Below, one piece after another: positions 45,743 to 53,914 of a stretch of DNA of 64,000 nt; position 1 is the first letter of the stretch, and each line of letters starts with the position of its first letter. The notes under the pieces are model-generated. The model was not told where the DNA came from. It was given only the letters and a program-made list of their open reading frames with translations, and searched no databases. A program made the position numbers and the translations under genes. Source of the DNA: DASRIA01 sp963768885 (lineage in GTDB: Bacteria; Actinomycetota; Thermoleophilia; Solirubrobacterales; JBBDJG01); the NCBI GenBank assembly GCA_963768885.1, contig CAVYJN010000007.1, forward strand, positions 310,001 through 374,000. Reading direction: 5' to 3'.

Positions 45743-47135
45743 CGGTCCCGCCGACCGTCAGCTCGGAGATGCGCACCGTCGGCTGACCGGTCCCGACCGG
45801 CACCTGCTGGCCGTCCTTGCCGCAGAAGCCGCTCTTCATCTCGAGGTCGTTCCCGATCGCGTCGATCTTGGCGAGCACGTCGATGCCGTTGCCGATCAGC
45901 GTCGCGCCGCGCACGGGAGCGGTCACCTCGCCGTTCTCGATCAGGTACCCCTCGGACAGGCCGAACACGAAGTCGCCGGTCGCCGGCTCGACCTGTCCGC
46001 CCGCGAACGAAACGGCGTAGAGGCCCTGCTTCACGTCGGCGATGATGTCCGCCGGGTCCACGTCGAGCGGCGCGATGTAGGTGTTGGTCATACGCGGGAT
46101 CGGGAGGTGGCGGAAGCTCTGGCGCCGGCCGTTGCCCGTCGACTCGCGACCGTCCTTGCGCGCACGCAGCAGGTCGTAGAGGAAGACGCAGAGCGTGCCC
46201 TCGTCGATCACGCGCGTCGCCTGGCAGGGCGTGCCCTCGTCGTCGATCGCGTCGGTCCCCCACTCCCCCGACATCGTCCCGTCGTCGTACGCGCTCACGA
46301 TCGAGGTCGCGAGCTTCTCCCCGACGCGGCCCTCGTAGACCGAGGCGTGCTTCTGCACGGCGTCGGACTCGAGGCCGTGCCCGGTCGCCTCGTGGAACAG
46401 GACACCGCCGAAGCCGTTGCCCACCACGACCGGCATCCGCCCGGCCGGCGCCGGCCGGGCGTCGAGCATCGTCAGCGCCCGGCGCGCCGCCTGCTCGGCA
46501 ACGGCCGTGGGGTCCCCCTCGAAGAGCTCGAACCCGGCGTGCCCGGCGAGCGACTCGGTGCCCGCCTCGACTCGATCGTCACGGCGCGCCACCACCTGCG
46601 CGCCGAGGCGCACGCGCGTGCGGTCGTCGCCCGACACGAGCCCGTCCGAGTTCACGACCATCACGCGGCGCCGCCCTTCCACGTAGGAGGCCGCGACCTG
46701 GCTGACCTCCGGCCCGGCCGCGCGCGCCCGCTCGTCGCACTCGCGCAGCAGCGCCGCCTTCCGCTCCGGCGGCACCTCCCCGGGGTCGATCCGGACCTTC
46801 TGGCGCTCGGGGACCCGTGCCGCGCCGAGCGGCCTGGGCGCGGTGCTCGACCCCCGCACCGCGGATGCGACCTCGTCGGCGAGCCGCTCGAGGTCCGGTT
46901 CCGCGAGGCCGTCCACGTGCCCGAAGTAGGTCGCGTCGCCGACCACGACGCGGATCGCAGCGCCGGTCTCGGAGCCGGTCTGCGCGCGCTCGACGCGGCG
47001 CTCGTCGAGCGACAACGTGAAGCCGTCGCGGCGCTCGACGTACAGGTCCGCGAAGTCGCCGCCGTGGCGCAGCGCGCGCTCCACGAGGCGTCCGGCCTGG
47101 TCGGCGTCGAGCAGTGCGGGAATCTCAGCCGGCAT
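45735..47135 (-). CDS. tldD: TldD-family metalloprotease
   Basis: Catalytic half of the TldD/TldE protease. The HExxxH zinc motif is in GVLFHEATGHGLESD near residue 255, and the third Cys ligand is in LEMKSGFCGKDGQQVPVGTG near residue 445. 466 residues is usual. In bacteria TldD/TldE degrade short peptides and remove leader peptides from microcin-type products. No RiPP precursor or maturation enzyme is visible near it, so a general proteolytic role is more likely here. Confidence 0.93.
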   Translation of the reverse strand: MPAEIPALLDADQAGRLVERALRHGGDFADLYVERRDGFTLSLDERRVERAQTGSETGAAIRVVVGDATYFGHVDGLAEPDLERLADEVASAVRGSSTAPRPLGAARVPERQKVRIDPGEVPPERKAALLRECDERARAAGPEVSQVAASYVEGRRRVMVVNSDGLVSGDDRTRVRLGAQVVARRDDRVEAGTESLAGHAGFELFEGDPTAVAEQAARRALTMLDARPAPAGRMPVVVGNGFGGVLFHEATGHGLESDAVQKHASVYEGRVGEKLATSIVSAYDDGTMSGEWGTDAIDDEGTPCQATRVIDEGTLCVFLYDLLRARKDGRESTGNGRRQSFRHLPIPRMTNTYIAPLDVDPADIIADVKQGLYAVSFAGGQVEPATGDFVFGLSEGYLIENGEVTAPVRGATLIGNGIDVLAKIDAIGNDLEMKSGFCGKDGQQVPVGTGQPTVRISELTVGGTDV

Positions 47136-47355
47136 CCGGCGCCCCTTCCGATCGGTTGTCCAGCGCGGGCTCCCCGATCAGGTCCCGCGCCAGTTCGAGC
47201 AGGTCCACGCCGGTCCGGGAATCGTCGGCCAGCAGCCGCGCCTCGCCGTGGTCGACCCGCACGCGCACTCGCGGCTGCCGCACCTCCCGGCGGCGGCGCA
47301 TCGCGGCCGCGACCTCCTCGGCGTAGCCGCCCAGCCGTCCTCCCGGGCGCTTCAC
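47125..47355 (-). CDS. Small conserved-looking hypothetical protein
   Basis: A 76-residue protein starting VKRPGGRLGGYAEEVAAAMRR. A basic first half (RRREVRQPRVRVRV) is followed by an acidic helix DLLELARDLIGEPALD. It overlaps tldD by eleven bases and its own start overlaps the roadblock-like gene, so the three form one operon. The first 20 residues and the DGEARLL strand could pack with the roadblock partner, but this is guesswork. No family recognised. Confidence 0.5.
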   Translation of the reverse strand: MKRPGGRLGGYAEEVAAAMRRRREVRQPRVRVRVDHGEARLLADDSRTGVDLLELARDLIGEPALDNRSEGAPDAG

Positions 47356-47768
47356 GCGGGGGCCTCGTCGCGCGCGGCTTCGGCGGCGGCCGCACGGTCG
47401 AGGTCGCGCAGCACGGCGTGCATGTCGTAGAAGATCAGGCCCGGGTTCACATTGCGATTCGTGACGCATGCCATCACCTGCTCCGCCTCGGCCAGCAGGA
47501 ACATCGCCCCGGAGCCCGCGAACACGTCGACCTCCACGGAGGCGCGGGAAGCCGCGGCCCCCGTGCCGGCGCCCGCCGTCTCGCCGTTCGCCGAGATCTC
47601 GTGCGCCGCCGAGGCGATGCGCCGGCCGGCGCCCGCGACGTCGCCGGTCCCGAGATGACCCGCCGTGGCGAGCACCGCGCCCGCGCGGTCGAGCAGCAAG
47701 GCGCCCCTGATGTCGGTCGAGAGCTCGAGCAGGTATCGCAGCGCCAGGTGGTGGGCAGACGTGGACAC
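47352..47768 (-). CDS. Roadblock/LC7-like protein
   Basis: A 138-residue protein with the alternating strand/helix pattern of roadblock/LC7 domains: IRGALLLDRAGAVLATAG, then helix SAAHEIS, and GSGAMFLLAEAEQVMACVTNRNVNPGLIFYDMHAVLRDL. In bacteria these domains pair with MglA-type or other small GTPases or serve as scaffold dimers. No GTPase gene is nearby. GTG 47768 follows a TATCTT box by seven bases without a ribosome-binding site. It heads the operon with the small gene, tldD and tldE. Confidence 0.65.
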   Translation of the reverse strand: MSTSAHHLALRYLLELSTDIRGALLLDRAGAVLATAGHLGTGDVAGAGRRIASAAHEISANGETAGAGTGAAASRASVEVDVFAGSGAMFLLAEAEQVMACVTNRNVNPGLIFYDMHAVLRDLDRAAAAEAARDEAPA

Positions 47769-47775
47769 CGTGCAC

Positions 47776-47781
47776 AAGATA
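47776..47781 (-). promoter_or_regulatory. -10 box TATCTT of the roadblock-tldD-tldE operon
   Basis: On the minus strand TATCTT ends seven bases before GTG 47768, the same spacing as other leaderless starts in this window. Confidence 0.45.
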
Positions 47782-47836
47782 GCCCGGCGTGGGAATGGGA
47801 AGGCCGACCCCTCCCTACGGCAGAATGCACCAGCCA

Positions 47837-47980
47837 ATGACCCTCTCCCGCGCCGCCTGGATCATCGTCACCGGCATCTGCGCGATCGCGTCGCTGCTCC
47901 TGTTGATCAACGGCTACGACGGCTACAGCGCCGTGCTCGCCTTCGTCGGCCTCTCGGCCGCGGTCAACCTTCTTCCCTGA
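47837..47980 (+). CDS. Small membrane protein, 47 residues
   Basis: Reads MTLSRAAWIIVTGICAIAS then LLLLINGYDGYSAVLAFVGL, two hydrophobic helices with a short NGYDGY loop. An upstream in-frame ATG at 47825 is an alternative start. Third-position G/C is high and the frame is open, so it looks real. No family recognised. It overlaps the 3' end of the convergent cation efflux gene by 17 bases. Confidence 0.5.
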   Translation: MTLSRAAWIIVTGICAIASLLLLINGYDGYSAVLAFVGLSAAVNLLP

Positions 47981-48902
47981 CCTCGCTCGCGTCGGCCTCG
48001 GCGCGCCGCGACGGCTCGATGTGGACCAGCAGGTCCGCCGCGGGGATCCGGGCGCACACGGCGGCCTGCAATTCGTGCGCGATCTCGTGTGCCCGCTCCA
48101 GGGACGTGCCCGAGGAGAACTGCAGGTGGAGATCGATGTAGCGAAAGCTGCCCGCGCGGCGCCCGCGCAGCTTGTGGAATCCCTCCAGCTCCGGCCCGGG
48201 ATAGTCGGCGATCAGCTTTCGCACGATGTCGAGCTCCTCCTGGGGCAGGGCCTCGTCCATCAGGACGCGGGAGGAGCGGGTGAGAATCCGCACGCCGGTG
48301 TAGACGATCGCGGAGGCGACCGCGAGGGCGACGATCGCGTCGATCTGGTCGTAGCCGGTCACCTCGATCAGCACGAGCCCGACGAGGACGGCGACCGATG
48401 TCGCGGCGTCCGCGCGCAGGTGCGCGGCGTCGCCCTCCAGGGCGGGCGAGTCGTGCGCGTGCGCCTGCCGGTAGAGGTACGTCGAGACGGCGAGGTTCAC
48501 GACCGCGGACACCGCGATCACCGCGATGCCGAACCCGAGGTTGTGGACCTCGCCGCCGGAGACGAGGCGGCGGGAGCCCTCGTAGACGATCACGCCGGCG
48601 CCGACGAGAATCAGCATGCCCTCGATCGCGGCGGCGAGGTTCTCCGCCTTGGCGTGCCCGTACTGATGCTCCGCGTCGGCGGGCTCGTCCGCCTTGCGCA
48701 GCGACAGGTAGGCGACGATCGAGGCGAGCAGGTCGATGCACGAGTGCACCGCCTCGGTGACGATCGCGATCGAGCCGGTGACCGCGCCGGCCACGATCTT
48801 CAGGACGATCAACGTGGTGTTCGAGACCACCGACAGCCGGGCGGCCCCGAACTTGGTCGACCCCGTGACCGCGTCGGGAGCGATCAGGGGGGTGTTCAGC
48901 AC
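47964..48902 (-). CDS. Cation diffusion facilitator family transporter
   Basis: A 312-residue six-helix divalent-metal antiporter (Zn, Fe, Co, Cd or Mn). The first metal site is in VTEAVHSCIDLLAS (helix II) and the second in GDAAHLRADAATSVAVL (helix V), giving the HxxxD pairs typical of Zn/Fe-type transporters; DQIDAIVALAVASAIVYTG is helix VI. The cytoplasmic C-terminal domain follows from about residue 205 and contains HLQFSSGTSLERAHEIAHEL. GTG 48902 begins the protein; it lies 44 bases downstream of rdgB on the same strand. Confidence 0.9.
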   Translation of the reverse strand: MLNTPLIAPDAVTGSTKFGAARLSVVSNTTLIVLKIVAGAVTGSIAIVTEAVHSCIDLLASIVAYLSLRKADEPADAEHQYGHAKAENLAAAIEGMLILVGAGVIVYEGSRRLVSGGEVHNLGFGIAVIAVSAVVNLAVSTYLYRQAHAHDSPALEGDAAHLRADAATSVAVLVGLVLIEVTGYDQIDAIVALAVASAIVYTGVRILTRSSRVLMDEALPQEELDIVRKLIADYPGPELEGFHKLRGRRAGSFRYIDLHLQFSSGTSLERAHEIAHELQAAVCARIPAADLLVHIEPSRRAEADASEVREEG

Positions 48903-48946
48903 GCCCGCGCGCGCCCCCGGCTCACCGGAGCGGCGGGCCGCGCCCC

Positions 48947-49528
48947 TCACTGCACGGACCGGGCCCAGGCCGAGAACGCGCGCACGGCACGACCGCGGTG
49001 GCTGATCTCGTCCTTCTCCTGCGGCGAGAGCTCCGCCATCGTGCGCTGGTCGCCGTCGAGGTCGTCGGGCACGAACACCGGGTCGTAGCCGAACCCGCCC
49101 TCGCCGCGCGGCGTCTCGATCAGGTGTCCCTCGCAGCGCCCCTCGAAGACCCTGTTCGTCCCGTCGGGCTCGACGAACGCGAACGCGCATACGTAGGCCG
49201 CCCTGCGGTCCTCGTGATCGCGCATCTCGTCGATCAGCTTCTGCAGGTTCTCCTGATCGGTCGCGCCCTCGCCCGCGAACCGTGCGGACCGCACGCCGGG
49301 AGCTCCGCCGAGAGCCGGCACGACGATGCCCGAGTCGTCCGCAACGGCCGGGATGTTGGTGGCCGCCGCGGCCGCGTGCGCCTTCGGGACCGCATTGTCC
49401 GAGAAGGTGGCGCCGCGCTCGGACGGCATCTCGGCCCAGTAGGGAAGCGGCACGAGCGAATGCTCCGAGAGCATTCCCCCGAGCTCGCGCATCTTGTGGG
49501 GGTTGAGGGTCGCGATGACGATCCGCAA
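48947..49528 (-). CDS. rdgB: XTP/dITP pyrophosphatase (HAM1/RdgB)
   Basis: House-cleaning enzyme that removes dITP, dUTP and XTP. 193 residues with ATLNPHKMRELGGML, VADDSGIVVPALGGAPGVRSARFAG (nucleobase/metal site), GEGGFGYDPVFVPDD and ISHRGRAVRAF. It follows rph after 55 bases, a common actinobacterial pairing. Confidence 0.95.
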   Translation of the reverse strand: MRIVIATLNPHKMRELGGMLSEHSLVPLPYWAEMPSERGATFSDNAVPKAHAAAAATNIPAVADDSGIVVPALGGAPGVRSARFAGEGATDQENLQKLIDEMRDHEDRRAAYVCAFAFVEPDGTNRVFEGRCEGHLIETPRGEGGFGYDPVFVPDDLDGDQRTMAELSPQEKDEISHRGRAVRAFSAWARSVQ

Positions 49529-49583
49529 GGCGCCCCCATCGTAGGGAAACCATTGGCCCCTGCCGATTCCGGGGCGTCCCGCC

Positions 49584-50312
49584 TCAGTCCCCGGCGATCG
49601 CCTCGCGCTGCGCTGCGCGCAGTTCCCCGATGCCCTTCGCCGCCAGTCCCAGCAGCTCGTCCAGCGAGGCGCGCGAGAACGGGACCTCCTCGGCCGTGGC
49701 CTGGACCTCGACCAGCTCGCCTTCGCCGGTCATCACCACGTTCATGTCGACCTCGGCCGCGTAGTCCTCGCGGTAGTTCAGGTCGAGCACCGGCGCGCCC
49801 GAGACGAGCCCGCACGACACGGCCCCCACCGAACCCGTCAACGGCACCCGTTCGAGCTGTCCCTTGGCGACAAGGCCCCGCAGCGCGAGCTCGAGCGCGA
49901 CGAAGCCGCCCGTGATCGCCGCGCAGCGCGTGCCGCCGTCGGCCTCGAGCACGTCGCAGTCCACGTACACGCTGCGCGGCCCGAACGCGTCGAGGTCGGC
50001 GACCGCCCGCAACGAGCGCCCGATCAGCCGCTGGATCTCCACCGTGCGACCGTCCGGTCGCCCGCGCGAGGCGTCGCGCGGCCTGCGGCTCCCGGTGGAC
50101 GCGGGCAGCATTCCGTACTCCGCCGTCAGCCAACCGCCGCCGGAGGACTCCCGCCAGCCGGGAACGCCCTCGACGACCGACGCGGTGCAGATCACGCGCG
50201 TGCCCCCGACCTCGATCAGCGCCGAGCCGTGTGCGCTCCCGACGAAGCCGGGCTCGATCGTCACCGGGCGCAGCTCGTCGACGGCGCGACCGTCGGAACG
50301 TGGCGAAGACAC
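49584..50312 (-). CDS. rph: Ribonuclease PH
   Basis: Phosphorolytic 3'-to-5' exonuclease that trims tRNA 3' ends. 242 residues, RNase PH fold: ALIEVGGTRVICTASVVEGVPGW, YGMLPASTGSRRPRDASRGRPDGRTVEIQRLIGRSLRA (substrate/RNA-binding arginines) and the DCDVLEADGGTRCAAITGG block. GTG start at 50312. Paired with rdgB on the same strand. Confidence 0.96.
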   Translation of the reverse strand: MSSPRSDGRAVDELRPVTIEPGFVGSAHGSALIEVGGTRVICTASVVEGVPGWRESSGGGWLTAEYGMLPASTGSRRPRDASRGRPDGRTVEIQRLIGRSLRAVADLDAFGPRSVYVDCDVLEADGGTRCAAITGGFVALELALRGLVAKGQLERVPLTGSVGAVSCGLVSGAPVLDLNYREDYAAEVDMNVVMTGEGELVEVQATAEEVPFSRASLDELLGLAAKGIGELRAAQREAIAGD

Positions 50313-50340
50313 GCGCGCATGCTATTCACCGCGAAACGGT

Positions 50341-50583
50341 CTAGTACTTCACCTTGCTCACCGCCTCGGTGATCTTCTTCAGGATCATCGCGCCGAGCTC
50401 CTGTCCCTCGGCGAACTGGGCGCTCTTCAGGGCGGCGATCACGCCGACCATCACGATCGCCACGAGCGTGACGAGCGCGACGTATTCGACGGTGCCCTGG
50501 CCGCGCTCCGGCACGGCCGTCGAGCGCACCGACTCGGCGGCGCGGGCGAGCAGCAACTGGCTGTTGACGAGTGGTGCGAGCAA
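50341..50583 (-). CDS. Flp/Fap-type pilin-like protein
   Basis: An 80-residue peptide with the type IVb pilin core RGQGTVEYVALVTLVAIVMVGVIAAL: the glutamate five residues after the processing glycine (G-Q-G-T-V-E) and one transmembrane helix. The start is set at TTG 50583 because GGAGG lies six bases upstream. An N-terminal leader of about 36 residues precedes the core, longer than usual. No tad/cpa assembly genes are in the window, so it may rely on a distant Tad system or be a lone decoy. Lys-rich C-terminus ends KKITEAVSKVKY. Confidence 0.65.
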   Translation of the reverse strand: MLAPLVNSQLLLARAAESVRSTAVPERGQGTVEYVALVTLVAIVMVGVIAALKSAQFAEGQELGAMILKKITEAVSKVKY

Positions 50584-50725
50584 GGCGACCTCCAGATCGA
50601 TCGAGTTGACGCTTGAAGCCTGAGCCGATGGGGCGCACCGGTCCACGCGCGGACGTAAAGGTTTCGGCGCGAAGCACCAACGAAACTGCCGGGAAAAAAG
50701 ACTGGCCCGGGGCACGGGCTGCCTC

Positions 50726-51142
50726 TATAGTCAGCACAGGCGTTGACCGCCTACGAACCGCTCGGTTCGTGTGATTCGCAGGGTTAAGGAGGATCCATTG
50801 GCAGCCACGGAACGGCACGGCCGTTCTCTCTTGGCATTCACGGCTCTACGCACAACTCGTGCGGAGTGCATCCGTGGCGACGCCGCAACCCCCCGCACCG
50901 GAAATGTCACAAGCGGGTTCGCCGTTCTCAATAGGCCGACGCCTACCACAGGCAACAAGGCAGGTTCGGCCGGCAGGGGCCTGAGGCTGTTCCACCGCCT
51001 CCGGGCCGAATGCGCGAAGAGCCATCGCTTCGCGCCACACCATGAGTCCGGCGACTCGACGGCCGCCTTCGCGGCGGTCGTTACATACGAGGCTCCCGGG
51101 AGGCAGCGCTAGACGCTGGGGAGCCTTGCTAGCGGGGGGCAA
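50726..51142 (+). ncRNA. Orphan plus-strand transcription unit, possible ncRNA or atypical small gene
   Basis: Between two minus-strand genes lies a plus-strand unit with a clear TATAGT box (50726-50731), an ACGAACCG/CGGTTCGT hairpin, an AAGGAGG ribosome-binding sequence (50786-50792) and a strong terminator at 51143-51175. A frame of 104 codons (TTG 50798 to TAG 51112) fits the ribosome-binding site, but its third codon positions are far less G/C-rich than those of neighbouring genes and its sequence resembles no protein I know. A structured RNA, or a transferred or leader ORF, are both possible. Confidence 0.45.
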
Positions 51143-51175
51143 GGGCGCCGTGCACTGCACGGCGCCCTTCTTTTT
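51143..51175 (+). terminator. Strong intrinsic terminator of orphan transcription unit
   Basis: GGGCGCCGTG and CACGGCGCCC form a perfect ten-base-pair stem with a five-base loop (51143-51167), followed by TTCTTTTT. It is the best rho-independent terminator in the window. Confidence 0.85.
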
Positions 51176-51232
51176 GCCCGCGATCCGAGATCGCGAAGTC
51201 CGCGGTGCAGGCGCGCGGAGCGCGCTCGCCGG

Positions 51233-52249
51233 CTACCCGGCGAGCGACGGCCACCAGCCCGCGTAGTACGAGCGGGCGTGCGCGGCCAGCGGTCCGGGCT
51301 CGACCTCGGCCGGCGCCGCGCCGTCGCGCGCGGCCGCCATCGTCGCCGCCACCGAAGCGGCGAGCGCGCGCAGGTCGTACCCGCCTTCGAGCAGGAAGCC
51401 GAGGGGCGCCGAGACCTCCGCCGCGAGCGTGCGCACGCCGGCGGCGAGCGCGGCGTAGCTCTCCTCCGTGAGGAGGCAGTTCGCGAGCGGGTCGTCGCGA
51501 TGCGCGTCGAAGCCGGCCGACACGAGCACGAGGTCCGGTCGGTACTCGCGCCCGATCGGGACGACGACGTGCTGAAGCAGCGCGAGCCACTCGTCGTGGC
51601 CGCTCCCCGGGGGCACCGGCAGGTTGACCGTGTACCCCTCCCCGGCTCCCGTCCCGTTCTCGGTGATCGCCCCGGTGCCGGGATAGAGCGGCGACTGGTG
51701 CAGGCTGACGTAGAGCACCTCGTCGGTGTCGTAGAAGATGTCGTTGGTCCCGTTGCCGTGGTGCACGTCCCAGTCGAGCACGAGGACTCGCGCGGCGCCG
51801 TGCGCGGAGAGCGCCCGGCGCGCGCCGATCGCGACGTTGTTGAACAGGCAGAACCCCATCGCGCGCGCCGGCTCGGCGTGATGACCGGGAGGGCGCAGCC
51901 CGCAGAAGGCCACGTCGGCCTCACGCGACATCAGCGCCTCGACGGCACGCACGGCGCCGCCGGCAGAGTGCAGGGCCGCGTCGAAGGACCCCGCCGAGGC
52001 GACCGTGTCCATGTCGAGCATGCCGCCCCCCGACTCGCTGATCCGGGCGATGCGGTCGACATGCCCGGCCGGGTGCACCGTCTCGACCAGCTCGCGGTCG
52101 GCACGCGGCGCCTGCTCGCGCTCGTAGCCCAGCCAGTCCCTCGCCTCGAGCTCCCGCTCGATCGCCGTGATCCGCTCCGGCCGTTCCGGGTGGTCGCCCG
52201 TGTCGTGCTCGAGCGAGGAGGGGTGATGTAAGTAGAGGGCGCGTCCCAT
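51233..52249 (-). CDS. Histone-deacetylase-like amidohydrolase
   Basis: A 338-residue class II HDAC-type zinc amidohydrolase: GLRPPGHHAEPARAMGFCLFNN (catalytic His pair), VLVLDWDVHHGNGT (metal-binding Asp/His) and VSAGFDAHRDDP (metal Asp). In bacteria such enzymes deacetylate polyamines (AphA), acetoin-type or lysine substrates (AcuC). Which one cannot be told. ATG 52249 was chosen at the conserved start (MGRALYLHHPSSLEH). Divergent from nadB. Confidence 0.9.
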   Translation of the reverse strand: MGRALYLHHPSSLEHDTGDHPERPERITAIERELEARDWLGYEREQAPRADRELVETVHPAGHVDRIARISESGGGMLDMDTVASAGSFDAALHSAGGAVRAVEALMSREADVAFCGLRPPGHHAEPARAMGFCLFNNVAIGARRALSAHGAARVLVLDWDVHHGNGTNDIFYDTDEVLYVSLHQSPLYPGTGAITENGTGAGEGYTVNLPVPPGSGHDEWLALLQHVVVPIGREYRPDLVLVSAGFDAHRDDPLANCLLTEESYAALAAGVRTLAAEVSAPLGFLLEGGYDLRALAASVAATMAAARDGAAPAEVEPGPLAAHARSYYAGWWPSLAG

Positions 52250-52301
52250 TGCCTGCCGGGACCGTTGCCGATCCCCGGCTGCGGGTACCGTACCCGCCCT
52301 C

Positions 52302-53729
52302 GTGGCTGACCCGGCCGACATCGTGGTGGTGGGAGCCGGCGCCGCAGGCCTGTTCACGGCGCTGGTCGCAGCGGAGCACGGCGCGCAGGTGTCGCTGGTG
52401 TCCCGCTCCCCCCTCGCGCAGTCCGCGAGCTACTGGGCCCAGGGCGGCCTGGCCGCCGCGATCGGACCGGACGACGCGATCGACTTGCACGTCGAGGACA
52501 CGCTCGCCGCCGGCCGCCGCGCGTGCCGCGAGCACGCCGTGCGCATCCTCTGCGAGGAGTCCCCCGACCGGGTCCGCGAGCTCGAGCAGCGCGGGATCCG
52601 CTTCGACCGCGCACCGGACGGCGCGCTCCACCTCTCGCTCGAGGGCGGCCACAATCGGCGCCGCGTCGTGCACGCCGGCGGCAGCGCAACGGGTCGTCAC
52701 CTGACGGCCCGCATGTCGGAGCTCGTGACCGCGCATCCCGGCATCGAGGTGCACGAGCGCAGCTCCGCGCTTGCCCTGTGGGTGGAGGGCGACCGGTGCG
52801 CCGGAGTGGTCACGGAGTCCGCCGCGATCGCGGCGCGCGCGACCGTGCTCGGCACGGGCGGCGCCGCCGCGCTGTGGAGCCGGACCACCAACCCGCGCGG
52901 CGCGATCGGCGCGGGCCTCGTGCTCGCGCTCGAGGCGGGCGCGGAGCTCGCCGACCTCGAGATGATGCAGTTCCACCCCACGGCGCTTCGCCGCGACGGC
53001 GACCAGGACGGCTTTCTCGTGACCGAGGCGGTGCGCGGCGAGGGAGCGCTGGTCGTGGACGCTCAGGGCCGGCGCTTCGTCGACGCGCTCGCGCCACGCG
53101 ACGAGGTCGCGCGCGCGATCGACACGTTGCAACGCGGCGGCGGGGAGGCCTTCCTCGACATGCGCGGCGTCGACCCCGCGCGCTTCCCGAACATCACGGA
53201 GAAGCTGGCGCTCGCCGGGCTCGATCCGCGTCGCGATCTGATCCCCGTGGCCCCCGCGGCGCACTACATGATCGGCGGCGTGGTGACCGACGACCACGGG
53301 CGCTCGACGCTCGGCGGCCTCTACGCGGTCGGCGAATGCGCGTGCACCGGTGTCCACGGCGCGAACCGGCTCGCCTCGAACTCGCTCTCCGAATGCTTCG
53401 TGTTCGGGCGCCGCGCCGCGCTGGCCGCGCTCGACGAGCCCCCGCCGCCGCATCGTGGGGCGCCGCCTCCCACCGCGCCCCCCGCGCCTCCCAGCGAGGC
53501 GACGCGCGCGGCCCTCTGGCGCGATGCCGGGCCGTTGCGCGACGCAGCCGGGCTGAAGCAACTCGCGAGCGATCCGCACCCGCTGGCGCGCGCGATCGCG
53601 CTCTGCGCACTGCACCGGGAGGAGAGCCGCGGGTGCCACCAGCGCGCCGACTTCCCGGCCACGAAGCCCGCGCTCGACTCGCGGCATCTGACGTTGAGCC
53701 GCGCCAAAGAGGCCTGGCAGGCCTGGTAA
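52302..53729 (+). CDS. nadB: L-aspartate oxidase
   Basis: First step of de novo NAD synthesis, L-aspartate to iminoaspartate. The 475-residue flavoprotein has the N-terminal FAD motif VVVGAGAAGLF, SASYWAQGGLAAAI, the succinate-dehydrogenase-like catalytic segment MMQFHPTAL, and the C-terminal HYMIGGVVTDDHGRST, ECACTGVHGANRLASNSL and FGRRAA. The tail after residue 400 has a Pro-rich linker then helices. nadA and nadC are not adjacent, unlike the usual operon. Start GTG 52302. Confidence 0.93.
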   Translation: MADPADIVVVGAGAAGLFTALVAAEHGAQVSLVSRSPLAQSASYWAQGGLAAAIGPDDAIDLHVEDTLAAGRRACREHAVRILCEESPDRVRELEQRGIRFDRAPDGALHLSLEGGHNRRRVVHAGGSATGRHLTARMSELVTAHPGIEVHERSSALALWVEGDRCAGVVTESAAIAARATVLGTGGAAALWSRTTNPRGAIGAGLVLALEAGAELADLEMMQFHPTALRRDGDQDGFLVTEAVRGEGALVVDAQGRRFVDALAPRDEVARAIDTLQRGGGEAFLDMRGVDPARFPNITEKLALAGLDPRRDLIPVAPAAHYMIGGVVTDDHGRSTLGGLYAVGECACTGVHGANRLASNSLSECFVFGRRAALAALDEPPPPHRGAPPPTAPPAPPSEATRAALWRDAGPLRDAAGLKQLASDPHPLARAIALCALHREESRGCHQRADFPATKPALDSRHLTLSRAKEAWQAW

Positions 53730-53914
53730 TCCGGCCGGCGGGCGTATTTTCGGCGCCCGCGATCCCGCTCCACAAGCGAGATTCGCGTGTCTTAACCCGC
53801 GCTTAACGGGTCGTACGCGTCTTTTTCACAAGGGCCGGAAAGACTCTCCGGGTCACTGCGGTCGGGGGACCGAGGAGAGACAATTGCCCACGAACCTGCG
53901 AGGTAGACAACCTC

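Noticed and set aside
44383..47135. TldD/TldE as part of a RiPP maturation locus
   Set aside because: No precursor peptide, cyclodehydratase or other maturation gene is near; the pair is common as a general protease.
51233..52357. Longer start (ATG 52357) for the HDAC-like gene
   Set aside because: It would cover the start of the divergent nadB gene and adds a 36-residue Ala/Arg leader absent from the family; ATG 52249 begins the conserved domain.
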